Assembly (NCBI GenBank): GCA_029378245.1
Contig: JARKIF010000083.1
Coordinates: 1-64,000, forward strand
Source of the DNA: Roridomyces roridus
Lineage: Eukaryota > Basidiomycota > Agaricomycetes > Agaricales > Mycenaceae
Direction of reading: 5' to 3'
Length of the DNA stretch: 64,000 bases
Shown here: positions 10,403-20,351 of the stretch, piece after piece
Numbering within the stretch: position 1 is the first letter of the stretch
Layout: every line of letters starts with the position of its first letter
Made by a program: the position numbers and the translations under genes
Notes under the pieces: generated by a model
What the model saw: the letters and a program-made list of their open reading frames with translations, nothing else
Told to the model about the DNA's origin: nothing
Database searches by the model: none

Positions 10403-11729
10403 GATTAGTCGCGCTTCCTCGAAATTCAGCGAGCACCGGGGTAGTGTCGGCGTACAAAGGGCTACGGCTGACAGAACGTGGGGCAGCGGTGACTCGAGAG
10501 TGGGATGACGTTGGGCGCCGGGACCATGTATGCAGTGTCGTTTGTGTGATACAAACTCTTGAAGTTCAATGTGTCTCCTTCCTTCAGACCCTCTTTGCGA
10601 GCAGCCGAATCCCGAATCCCGAGTAACAGATGAAACAGAAAAAACGAGTAATTTTACGTCGCGTAGCATTATGTATCCAATGAAATATACGGCTAGAGGC
10701 GATGTGCGGTGGCAATGAGATGGCTGCAGAACGCACCGAATCCACATCCGCATACTTAGCAACTTTGGGGAGCTTGGGATTTGTGCGATATTGGGACCAT
10801 TCTGAGACGGTAGTGGTCGGATTGGAAGGTCTAGGAAAGAGTAAGTATCCAGACGCAGCCTTTGTATCTACAGGGGCGAATTCGGGACTGGGTTTGACTG
10901 CATGGTGTGAATTAAATAATTTGCTACTTGAAAAAAAAAACTCGGTCGAGACTTCGAGTCCCAAAGGATTGACGGAGCAAAACTCAACGCAACGAGTGGG
11001 GACGATTTGCCACAACACCAATTGCCTGCCACCTTAAGGGTCGAACCCTCGCCCTCCGCTAGGGAGTTTTGGCATCAGTATGGAACCGCTGTGCCAAGGC
11101 CGCATGTCAATCATAAGGTAGACGGAAAATATATACGTCCTCTGGGGACCCTGTAGTTAGATGTCTTATAGCCAATGGACGTCTTCTGGGCCTAGACGCC
11201 TTTGTTTCGGCTTGGAAGTCTCAAATCAATTGGACTCCCAAATTGCCGCTTTAGGCATTCGATTTCTGATGGGACGGAGGCAAAACGGGTGTCCTTGGCA
11301 ACGCCGGCATCGCAATGCCTCTTTGCTTTAACCTTCATGTCGTCGGCGTAGGGTTGGTTGGATGGGACGAGAGGGATGAGCCAGACTCGGACGAGCAGTC
11401 GAGTGGAAGCTTCCAGATGATTCCGTGGTCTGCGTCCTTTTTTCCCCTCCTGGAACGCAAGGAACTTGAAGTCCAGTTTGCCGACGGAGTGCCAGGCTAG
11501 ACATGAAATTCTCGCCCAAGGCTGCCATGTATCAACCAGGAGCCTGATCACTCTCTCTTTCGACCACCCAACCGCGTTACCTTCAACTCGCCCGCCCTTC
11601 TTCACGCGACACCTCTTGCGCGCCCGCCCTCCTTGACGCGTTACCGACCCGCCAGCTGTCCTCCACACGCAACGTTCGCTCCTTCACGCGTCACCTCTCG
11701 CCTCCTCCTTCCCGCGCTGTGAAACCTCA
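10403..11729. other. Spacer, no protein gene seen
   Basis: Open frames on both strands (for example minus 10584-11021 and minus 11192-11668) have no domain or splice structure. One tRNA-like block near 11040-11105 is listed separately. Confidence 0.4.
11038..11108 (-). repeat. tRNA-like block with A and B box (possible SINE head)
   Basis: On the minus strand CCTTGGCACAGCGGTTCC matches an internal Pol III A box (TGGCNNAGNGG), and GAGGGTTCGACCCTT about 45 nt further matches the B box. The arms do not fold into a convincing tRNA, so a tRNA-derived retroposon or tRNA relic is more likely than a functional tRNA. Confidence 0.4.
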
Positions 11730-12249
11730 ATGGCGATGCTTCATAACTTGTACCACCATCAAGATGATTATATCCGCGAGCAGATGGAGAAGCATATCGC
11801 AGCCCGTCCGTCGGACACGACGAACGTTCCATTCGTCGAATCTTGGCATAATGTGATGTCGGAAGTTACCGCTTTCCGGCACGCAGTAGATCAGATGAGA
11901 GGTTAGTTTGTCCTCTTTGGCATCGAGGCACTATACCTGACGTGTTGCAAATCCAGGCAAGACGGCTGTTTCCTTTGCGGGCGCCAAGCCCATTCCGCCA
12001 ACGCCGCTTCCAGTATCAGTCGGGTCGGCAGAAGTGCACGGCGAAGGTAGCACAAAAGATATCATCCCAATGGTGGCGTATCGAATGGGCCCCGTACGTC
12101 ATCTCCAGGCGCCGCGCGAGCGAAACCCGTATTCACCACTTTGTAGTCCTAGGCCCAGGCAAGCTTCTTCGCCCTGCCCGCTGCCCCAGATCCGTGTCGA
12201 CGAATGGTTCGGGGAGGTTACGAAACGACAGTCTGTCAAGGAAGACTAA
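11730..12249 (+). CDS. Possible small hypothetical protein (two exons)
   Basis: ATG at 11730 opens MAMLHNLYHHQDDYIREQME. The exon ends at 11901 with a good GTTAGT donor. Acceptor ATCCAG at 11951-11956 joins in frame to KTAVSFAGAKPIPPTPLPVS and reads to a stop at 12249, for 154 residues in total. The first 110 residues look protein-like. The remainder is Arg/Pro-rich and may be read-through of an unspliced intron (GTACGTC near 12092). No family is recognised. Confidence 0.35.
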
Positions 12250-12371
12250 CGAAGCTGAGGACTTGATTGAACAGGAATTCGAAAGGTGTTTTCAACCAAG
12301 ATCACGTGCACTTGGTTCAAATTTAGGGATGCATATAGAGTACAAGGTTAGGTCAGAAATGTCCGATGTGT

Positions 12372-13031
12372 TCACTGTCCATGCTTTCCCAAAAATCCAG
12401 CATGCCGACTAACGAGTTTCGACTCGGCCTGTTTCGCCTTGGCACGCAACGCACTGAAAGAGCGTCAATATCTGGGAGAGATGAACAAATACGAGACGCA
12501 CCCCTCGTGAGCCTCTTCCTCCAACTCCTTGACACTACCCAACGCATCCCGCACCCTCGCGCGTGCATGCATGATGGCTCGGTCGGCCTCGGCCTCGGCC
12601 TCCCGCGCAGCTTCGACCTTTTGACGCGCCATCACCACGGCGGGGTCACGCGATGCGAAATTACGCAGGGAGAAACGGCTGGCGAGGCTGCTGCTGCGGG
12701 ATAAGTTGGGTTCGGGTGAAGTGTGTGGAGTATCGGTGCCTCTGTGACGAGAGGCAGATGTGAATGAGGATGGGGTGATCGAGGGTGCTGGTGAGCGGAG
12801 AGAGTCGTCTGAGGCTCGACGACGGAAGAAGAAGCCGCTGCGGACGGAGCGGTTGTCGTCCTCGGAGGGGATCGTCGGGTGGCTGGCAGCAGAGCGGTAG
12901 TCGGATATGCCACTCGCGGTGGATTCTGAGGGGGCGCGACGGTGGAAGAGGCGGGAGGACATTGGCGACGGAGCAGGGGCAGGCTCTGTCGCTGGCTGAG
13001 GTGGTGGTGGGGAGGTTTTGAAGAGAGGCAT
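12372..13031 (-). CDS. Conserved hypothetical protein, low-complexity with C-terminal coiled coil
   Basis: Two exons: 13031..12502 and 12453..12372, split by a 48-nt intron (GTGCGT..TTTCAG), giving 203 residues. It begins MPLFKTSPPPPQPATEPAPA and continues with Ser/Arg/Pro-rich disordered sequence (RSGFFFRRRASDD). The ending is a charged helix RQKVEAAREAEAEADRAIM, VKELEEEAHEGALRAKAKQA, ending RHAGFLGKHGQ. The splice keeps the heptad pattern intact, which supports the model. I recall similar short proteins in other mushroom-forming fungi but know no function. An upstream in-frame Met at 13142 is less likely because it lacks similarity. Confidence 0.65.
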
Positions 13032-13124
13032 GTTGGTGGTGTGGAGACAAGTGACTAAGTCGTGGCTCTTTTGAAGGTGTGATGTCATTGTCAGTGTGGA
13101 GCATGCCGTGTTGGGATCAGCGAC

Positions 13125-13318
13125 TAGGCTCTTTTCGTCCAAAACACTTGCCTCTATCAGCCATTGCCAGCTACGTCCGCTTGGGTTGCAGGTACGACTT
13201 CAAGGAACTCTTGCGGACGATGGTGGATCGCCTCGTGTACGAAAACCGACCACCTAAGTATGCTTCTACATTCGGACAGCGAGTATACGACCAAGTGGAT
13301 CACTTCATATCTTACTGA
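13125..13318 (+). pseudogene. BTB-protein gene fragment
   Basis: The plus strand reads FRPKHLPLSAIASYVRLGCR followed by YDFKELLRTMVDRLVYEN, the second-exon segment of the BTB proteins at 20.3-48.9 kb in this window. It continues into degraded WITSY-like sequence and then stops. The BTB core exon and the C-terminal exon are both absent nearby, so this is an orphan fragment. Confidence 0.7.
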
Positions 13319-14088
13319 TACTTACTTGCAACCTGCAAGCAAGGTTTTATCCGGCGTCAACCAGGCTTCCGAGTTTTCTTTTTCAACCCGCGAGTTGAAC
13401 TTTACGTAAAGTAGCCGAGACGGCGCGTACAAACAGGGATCAACTGATCTCCCTCTTCCTCTTTACTCTCATGTCCGCGACAGAGCTATCGGTGGACTCG
13501 CCGGAAACCCTATGGAAATCTCTCATGTGTATAATCTCCACCGTTGCCAATCAGATTGCTTCTTGCTCTTATCAGAATCGGCCAAAAATACGAGGTGCGC
13601 GGTGCGCGACCATGCTCGAAGCGTATGACCTGGTATTGCCGCCGATATGATACTTAGCGATACACGATCGGATGACTCAAGACTCGGAACGCTTCCTTTC
13701 CCCTTGGATAAATTTTCTCTCTTGTGTCCTCATTTGATGGAGCCCGAGTGATCGAGCTCTATTGTCTTATTTAAATTTTTCCAATCCTCTTTCGCCTTCT
13801 TTTTTTCGCCGGACTTTCTCTTCTCTTGTTATTGGGCTCGGTGCTAGGCTCCTGGGTGTCCCGGCTGGCTACTACAATCCGGCGAACTGGACCCAACGGG
13901 GCAGCCAAAAAGAAAATGCAAACCAAGCGGCAGCAAGTTGTGAGGCGTGCCTTGATCTCGTATTCGACGTCGCTTCGCGTCCCTCCATCTGGACGTCGAT
14001 CTTGTCTTTGTTCGCTATCACCGTGCTATTGTTACATTCGATCGTGCACTCTTTGTTCACTGCGCACTGCTGGTGGTGCTGGAGTGAG

Positions 14089-14097
14089 GTATAAAAA
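14089..14097 (+). promoter_or_regulatory. TATA box of the pheromone gene
   Basis: GAGGTATAAAAACCC lies about 90 bp before the ATG of the pheromone precursor. The same element is preserved in the second copy (near 32471). It is a strong canonical TATA box for a small, highly expressed gene. Confidence 0.65.
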
Positions 14098-14183
14098 CCC
14101 TCCTGTTCCAACACCATACCCCCAGGTTCGCCTTCAAACCAATCGCCTACCCACCACATCCTCTCCCCATCCCTCCTACACTC

Positions 14184-14366
14184 ATGGACGCTTTCACCAC
14201 CATCTCCACCAAAGTCGAGGACGTCGTCGTCGTTCTCCCTCCCGTCAACGATGACTCGGGCTCGGGCACCAGCGGACAATGCGTCGTCTGCAAGGAGGAC
14301 ACCTCCTTCCCCGCCGTCAACGACGACTCGGGCTCGGGAACCAGCGGGCAGTGCGTCGTTGCCTAA
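14184..14366 (+). CDS. Mating-pheromone precursor with CaaX box (CVVA) and duplicated core
   Basis: A single 60-residue frame begins MDAFTTISTKVEDVVVVLPP and ends GSGTSGQCVVA. A short acidic precursor with MDxFTT at the start and a C-terminal CaaX farnesylation box (CVVA; CVIA is the commonest form) is the signature of basidiomycete lipopeptide mating pheromones. These are farnesylated, trimmed and secreted to activate Ste3-type receptors. Acidic doublets (ED at 12-13 and again after the first repeat) could be N-terminal processing points. The core VNDDSGSGTSGQCVV occurs twice, the first copy followed by CKEDTSFPA and only the last at the C-terminus. It has its own TATA box. No receptor gene is in the window. 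A paralogue at 32565 is frameshifted. Confidence 0.8.
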   Translation: MDAFTTISTKVEDVVVVLPPVNDDSGSGTSGQCVVCKEDTSFPAVNDDSGSGTSGQCVVA

Positions 14367-14968
14367 ACGCACCATTCACCAACATGACCCTCGCATTGTA
14401 CTGTGAGTTCTTTCCGGCTTCTTCTGGCGCTTTTGCTAAATGGGCGCCGCCTTGCTTTCAGACACGGGCATTGGCATCATATGTATTAGATTCGATTCAT
14501 TCGGGGGGGAGAGCATCATTTACGCGCCGTGGGCTGCGTGCAACTACATTATTAACTTCGCTTTCGTTCGTGTTATTATCACACATTATTACTATTAGAT
14601 CTACGCGAATCCAAGCATGCAAGCTGAGATCTGAGATCTGAGACTTGATGGGATATTTGGGACCGCGACGCCAGCGTCGTCCTTCAAGCAGGCACGCGTG
14701 GTTTCGCACCGTCCTCTCGTTGCATTCTGCTTTCTTTCGGGACCTGGCACGAATTGCACAGCCTGAAAATGAGCCACTCAAGTCACTCGATACTAGTCTG
14801 TCAGTCATTCTCCGTGCATTTAGAGGTCGAAAGCAGGAAGCAAACGAGCAATCTAAGAACAAATAAAATTCAACTTGAGTCTTGAGATCTTGAGAATCGA
14901 ACCCTGCGCTCTTTACGTCAGCTTTGATTCGGCCCGATCAGCTGAACAACATCCTTCTCCTCGCATCC

Positions 14969-16001
14969 ATGTCCAACAAAATCGTCGTAAGTCCCTCCTC
15001 GCCCGCCACGGCGCCCACCCAGCCCTTCGCAGCCCGACATTTACCGCACAGTCGTCGACGACGTCATCGCCTCTGTGCGACCCGCGTTTGAAGAATTCGA
15101 CGTGCCACCCGAAATCCTCCAAGAGCTGCAGCACGTAAGTAAACTCTCTTCTTCCTTCCTCACTCGCCAAAGCTCGGTATAGAAATGGGAAACCAAAATC
15201 CTCGCCTCGCGCGTCGCCGACTTTCAGGGGAGCTATAGTCAAGTCTCGACTCCGACCCCGCCCGTGTACCCTACTCTCGCCCTCCCGGGTCCCTCGCTGC
15301 CTTCACTTCCCGGACCACAGTTAATGCAGCAAAACACCCATTTGCCTTCATCCCCGCGCACCCAGCCGCTCAACCCTGCACCAGCCATGGGACGATACGC
15401 GTCTCCTCTTCCTCCTCCAAGTCAGAGCTACCACTACAGCAATACCCTTCCACCGATTCAATCGTCAGCGTCGATGTACGCCCAGCAGCGTCACCAATTC
15501 GACTTGTTCGACGCCAACGTTCGTCAAGGCACCCCCCTGCCCGCTCCTTCGTCGCTGCCAAACAGCTACAGCTACAGCATCCCGCAGACTGACGGCCCTG
15601 CGCACTCGGATGGCGAGGAGGAGAAGGCCAAAGCTCTCCCACCGCGCTCATCGCACCCCTCCTTGCCTCCGCCCTTGCCCAAACCAACCCCCGGCCTCGT
15701 CTCCCCATCCAACGAAATCAACTCGGATCTAGACGACTCGGACTCTGACGACGGCGGGGCTGAGGATGCAGACGACGAAGGAGGAGGGCAAGCGGGTCCT
15801 GCGGGTATCGAGTCGGATATCATCTTTTGCACGTACGAAAAGGTGGGGAGGGTCAAGAACAAGTGGAAGTGCGTGCTCAAGGACGGGGTGGTGCATACTG
15901 CGGGCAAGGATTGGCTTTTTGAGAGATGTACGGGGTGGGTGGTTTCTTTCCTTTTTCCGTGGTGTGGCTGATTAGGGCGTTGTAGGGAGTTTGAGTGGTA
16001 G
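14969..16001 (+). CDS. TOA1: Transcription initiation factor IIA large subunit
   Basis: Four exons: 14969-14986, 15033-15134, 15183-15934 and 15986-16001, giving 295 residues in one frame. The N-terminal helical domain is MSNKIVPDIYRTVVDDVIAS, FDVPPEILQELQHKWETKIL. A long Pro/Ser/Gln-rich spacer and an acidic stretch (DSDSDDGGAEDADDE) follow. The C-terminal beta-barrel is FCTYEKVGRVKNKWKCVLKD, GKDWLFERCTGEFEW, ending at the Trp that closes TFIIA-alpha/beta in all eukaryotes. TFIIA stabilises TBP on the TATA box in Pol II initiation. All introns have consensus ends (GTAAGT..CAG, GTAAGT..TAG, GTGGGT..TAG), so the gene looks fully functional. Confidence 0.93.
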
Positions 16002-16590
16002 AAAGCCCGAGCGCGTTTTTCTGTCCCTGGTTCTCGATTGCACGGTTCATTTTCATTTCATAACACACTATGTACCAGACAAGCATTTTGGCATTCCTCT
16101 CGTCCTGTATCCGATTCCTGTAACCCTTTCTCTGTACTCTCAACCAACTTGAAAGCCACTTACATATTCTACTCGGACTTGGCTCTACGTGTAGGTCCTT
16201 GCCTGTATGCCTCAAAGCCTACAGCAGGTTATTTTTGACAAAATGAAGCGGCAAAGGAAATGCGAAATTCGGTGGGGATCGGAGGGAGAAGAACAATGAC
16301 AGCGCGAGGTGGAGGGAGATGACGTGAGATATTGTACGTTCAGCATTGAATTTCTCCGACTCGTTCGATATGTACTATCAATTGTCTCTGTCACAGAGGG
16401 CAGACGAAAACCGAGTCTTGAGTGGTCAAAATATGTGCGGATTCGAACAAGAAAAAAGGTGACCAGCTTTGCCAAAATCTGTCGCCACATCTCGACGCAG
16501 AACCCAAGCGCTCCCTCGCCCAATTCTATCGCTGCGTAATCTGCGAGTCTGCGACCCATCACGAGGAAGAGAGCATGTTCGGCTCATCCT

Positions 16591-17817
16591 CTAGCGAATA
16601 TGGATATGCATGCCCTCCAAGAACTCTCGGAAACAAGTAAGATCGTCCGTCAGACTCGGAGGGTCCTCCCACCGGTAGATCGTGAATCGGACGGTTTTGA
16701 GCCAGCTACGACGGACCGACAGGACGCCCGCGAGTGCCATCAGCATGTCCGTGTAACTCGTGGCACCAATAATCTCGTTGAGTTGCAACGTTTCGAGGTT
16801 CGCAACCAGGTGTGGTTTCTGCGCCAAAAAGGCGAGCAATTCCACCACGAACAGTGGTTCCGGAACCAGGCATTCCAAATGTGTGAGGGTCGGGATGACG
16901 GCGAGTGAGTTTTTGAATCTGCTGACACTGTTCGAATCTCCAATAAGCTCGAGCTTCCGTAAAGGCAGAGATGCTTGGCGCAGGAAGGAGATGAAACCCT
17001 CCGTGGAGAGAGCTTCCGTTGACGAACGGAGAGTTTGTAACTGGGGGGTCGAAATCCACTTTATACCCTCGAAGTCCCTATGGTGGGATAGGTGGCACAA
17101 ATAGGGAAGAATGAGTATTTCAGGTTCCTCGTCCTCGAGGTTCTCCAGGAATGAAAAATTTTGCATCAACAGTCGAGTGAGATTAGGTGCAAGACGCAGA
17201 AGTCGATGGAGTGAAAGCCAGTAGCATTCGACGACGCCTACGCCGAACATCTCCAGCACTTGGAGACGGGGAAGCTCCATGAAGGGTTGCATTTCCCCGA
17301 GGAGGTTGTACGATTCATCCTCAAGGTCGTCCGTGTGGTCAAACGAAATGATCAAGGACTCGAGTTGGGCAGAGTGATGTTAAATGTGATCGGCAACCAC
17401 GGAATCGAAGACTCCTCTGAGGGAAATGTGGAGAGCGACTCCCGGCGCGTCCAAGCCACATCTTCAACAAGTCTTCGAATCCTGTAGAACATGGAAAGAC
17501 GATGCCAATCGAAGCCCATAGGGCGCCAGTGGAAAGTGCGATGACAGTCCATTTTTTTTACAGACATTGAGGAGGAGGAGGGGGGCATCATGAGCTTGAG
17601 GTCGAGGGTATTCTCGAGGGTATACCGACCGGGGTGGCAGACATTGCAGAAAAATATCGGATGAAATATCGAGCGGTAGTCGAGCTATTGGGTCACGTAT
17701 AGCGTTAAGCTGCTGCTGGAGGACATTTTTGCTGCTCTCGAGTTTCCTGAGAACATCCTTCTGCCGCTCGATTTCGAGGGAAATTTGTGCGATCTCCGCC
17801 TCGATTTGGGTGGTCAT
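16591..17817 (-). pseudogene. F-box protein pseudogene (paralogue of 9060-10402)
   Basis: The start MTTQIEAEIAQISLEIERQK and F-box DPIARLPLDISSDIFLQCLP match the intact gene at 9.1 kb residue by residue. The C-terminal part (MELPRLQVLEMFG to EFLEGMHIHIR, 17355-16591) also aligns over its whole length. Between them the frame is lost three times. A run of eight A near 17555 changes frame inside LLNV. A second shift follows WLGRAGSR. An in-frame TAA near 17384 stands where the intact gene has a Gln (SAVLQHSPLESL versus DHI-stop-HHSAQLESL). The protein cannot be made as written. Confidence 0.85.
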
Positions 17818-18662
17818 CGTTGGGACCTATTGCCAGGTGCGCAGATTGGTGAGTGTCTATCGAATTCATAGAATGGGAGGCGTACGATAGCTGATTTCTC
17901 GGTATCTCCCTGGCAGACGCGCTGAGTCGGACAACTGGGTCGATTCCGTCTGACGGGACTTGGAGCCAGGTAAGCCTTCCACAATGCATCTGATAGTCAC
18001 GATATGCCCACCGTATTTCGCAGGTGTACGTGATTTATTTCCCGTATAAAGAGACTCAAGTCACAGAGATGGTGGTGGAAGAAAAGCCGAGTTGATCTTA
18101 TCAATCACCTGATAGCACCGCCCTCCGGGCAGACCTGGATCCTCCGTCTTCCACGAAGAGCACAATTGAACAATTGAAGGATGTCCACCCGCTCGTCCGT
18201 GCGCCGCTGCGCGCCGCACTCCCTCGCCAGGGTTTCTGATGTCCCGCCATCAACCAATGGGAGCGTGGGATAAAATGGAGAAAACGCGCTTAGAGTTACG
18301 GAGATCAGACCTGGAACCTCCGGATCCAGGAATTGCGGTACTTACCTCTTTTCTCGACTCTCCGAGTCCTACATTACAGACTCGAAGCGCGCGCCCGGCT
18401 GTTATATTTGGCTCTCATTTCAGTCCATCCATCGGCTCGTCCACGATTCACGTTCCTCGCCGCATCCACTTGTGACTTGAGTCACGAGTGACGAGTCCCC
18501 GTGCAGGGAGCCAGGGGCACCAGCCTGAGACACCGACGAGCCTTGCGCTTGTTCAGCGATCTAGGAGGTCTCTATTATTCACTGTACTCCGACCCCAAGT
18601 CCGCCGCGTCGGATTTTTCTTTGACATCGTAAGCCCAGCCCTCCCCGCCCGTCCTTCCACTC
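17818..18662. other. Spacer, no gene seen
   Basis: Divergent intergenic space between the F-box pseudogene and the second F-box gene. No domain-bearing frame or RNA gene was seen. Confidence 0.4.
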
Positions 18663-20147
18663 ATGTTAGCACAGAGGATGCCTTGCAGCTCTGCTTGCTC
18701 CACCCATTGTGATCTCTTCGAACCTCTCAGTCTCGGTGATCCGACTGAAGGTCTTTTGTTGGGCAACAACATTCCTTCGCATCTCCAGATCGCTAGAATC
18801 TCCACCGCTCTCGACAGGGCGAGGATGGACCTAGGCCGAGTGCAGGACGCAATCGCACTCCTCAGCGCGCAACGTACTGAGCTCAACGAGTTTATACGAA
18901 AGCAAGGGTCTCTGATGTTGCGTCGGCTGCCCAACGAGATGCTGTCCGAGATCTTTGTTCGCTGTGTGGATGCCGACGCCACTTTCGACCCCGTCAACAA
19001 CGCTGGCTGGGTCCTCGCCCGAGTGAGTCGGCGATGGCGGTCTGTGGCGTTGACTACCCCTGACCTTTGGTCCCATTTCGTTTTCCGGGACTACGACTAC
19101 ATGCAGACCAGAATCCACCTTCCGATTCCCAGCCGCCGGTTTTGGGAGATGCAGCTCGAGCGCGCGCAGCTCGCTCCGCTTTCCATTCGTTTCACAGTGG
19201 CCACAACCGACGAACTCGCAGACATATTCTTCCCCGTCGCACACCAATGGAAGGAAATTACATTCGTCAATAACTGGCATTTTTCACTGTTCGTGAATCT
19301 CGGTATCGATTTCCCCTGCCTCAAGAAGATCATATTGAATGATGCTTCCTATCTCGGGGGACTAGTCTTTCCGGCAAACGCCCCTGATGCCGATCTGGTG
19401 ACAGCGTTGCCTGCCCTCACAGATCTAGCTCTCAGGCTCCAGTCTTCGGCGCCTTTCCCTACACAACTGCGACTCCCGTGGTCGCAGCTCAACACATATG
19501 ATCTTGGCAATTCCGAAACGTGTCATATCCAGCAGATCCTTCCCCTCCTCCCGTCGGGCTCTCGCGTCATTCTTCGCTCACCCAGGATAGAAGTGCGCGA
19601 CTCCACCTTGATCACCGCAAAAATCGAGTCCCTTGAGATCGAAGGAGGGAAAGACGCCAGAAACCATCTGCTCAATATATTGGTCGCCCCCTTCCTACAG
19701 ACGCTCCTCCTCACAGACTCCAGCTGGGAGGCCACGGATCCTGCGGCTCTCACCACATTTCTCAACAATTCGGGATGCACTCTGCAACATCTCCGCGTCA
19801 CAGATTGTCCGCCGAGGAAGTTGGTGGATATATTGCAAATGCCTGCTGTTCGTGATGTCGTCCGCCTCGAGATAGGGCATATTGACAGGAAGAAATGGAA
19901 CTGGCTTTTCGAGGAATTCGAACGGGCTGGGCGGAGGTTGGTTCCAGACATTCGGACTCTGGTAGTGCGAGGGGATTTGAGCCGATCGAGAATCGCAGAG
20001 CTACTCGCGAGGAGGAGGCCCGTCCTGCGCGTCTATGAATCCGACAGCCTTTGCGTAAAGTGGAAGTTCCTGGAGAAGCGGGCGGGGGTGGATACATTGG
20101 ACGTGGTCGTTCTCAGTGAACCGATTGTACGACGGGATCGTTACTAA
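18663..20147 (+). CDS. F-box domain protein, single exon
   Basis: One uninterrupted 494-residue frame. A coiled-coil-like helix (HLQIARISTALDRARMDLGR, AIALLSAQRTELNEFIRKQ) precedes an F-box (LMLRRLPNEMLSEIFVRCVD) at about residues 83-105. The usual follow-on segment is VSRRWRSVALTTPDLWSHF. The remaining 350 residues look LRR-like without a sharp repeat (LPALTDLALRLQ, IESLEIEGG, LRVTDCPPRK). It differs from the 9.1-kb F-box gene beyond the F-box, so it belongs to another subfamily. The role is inferred as an SCF substrate receptor, substrate unknown. The Met at 18663 opens the frame; a second Met five codons on is also possible. Confidence 0.8.
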   Translation: MLAQRMPCSSACSTHCDLFEPLSLGDPTEGLLLGNNIPSHLQIARISTALDRARMDLGRVQDAIALLSAQRTELNEFIRKQGSLMLRRLPNEMLSEIFVRCVDADATFDPVNNAGWVLARVSRRWRSVALTTPDLWSHFVFRDYDYMQTRIHLPIPSRRFWEMQLERAQLAPLSIRFTVATTDELADIFFPVAHQWKEITFVNNWHFSLFVNLGIDFPCLKKIILNDASYLGGLVFPANAPDADLVTALPALTDLALRLQSSAPFPTQLRLPWSQLNTYDLGNSETCHIQQILPLLPSGSRVILRSPRIEVRDSTLITAKIESLEIEGGKDARNHLLNILVAPFLQTLLLTDSSWEATDPAALTTFLNNSGCTLQHLRVTDCPPRKLVDILQMPAVRDVVRLEIGHIDRKKWNWLFEEFERAGRRLVPDIRTLVVRGDLSRSRIAELLARRRPVLRVYESDSLCVKWKFLEKRAGVDTLDVVVLSEPIVRRDRY

Positions 20148-20351
20148 GTACTTAGTAGATAACCGTTCAGAGTCTTGGGTGGACTTTCGAACGTGAATTA
20201 TGAAGTTGTTGAATATATCCGCAGAAGTTAACGGATTCAAATACAAGAAAGCCCGAACCGCGGAACTGAACGATAATTATTGAGGAGTATCTGCCAAGAG
20301 GCCAGAGATACCGGGACAAGGACTCTGAGGAAGGGATACTGATTCGTAGTC

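Larger units (their letters stand above)
13410..14585 (+). repeat. Segmental duplication, copy A (carries the pheromone gene)
   Basis: About 1.17 kb matches 31785-32968 in the same orientation at roughly 90-95% identity by eye, from CGGCGCGTACAAA..GGGATCAA through the pheromone precursor to TGTTATTATCACAC. A shorter third copy is at 29385-29575. The copies keep upstream, coding and downstream sequence together, so the duplicated unit is a genomic block and not a processed copy. Confidence 0.9.

Noticed and set aside
11192..11668. 158-residue minus-strand frame
   Set aside because: No splice structure, domain or compositional sign of coding; probably a chance frame in GC-rich spacer.
13762..14094. 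110-residue plus-strand frame inside segmental copy A
   Set aside because: It overlaps the TATA box of the pheromone gene, has no splice signals or family match, and is only partly conserved in copy C, where the frame differs.
14880..14960. tRNA-like sequence on the minus strand before TOA1 (GGGTTCGATTCTC)
   Set aside because: A B-box-like stretch exists, but the T-stem, anticodon stem and acceptor do not pair, and it overlaps the TOA1 5' leader.
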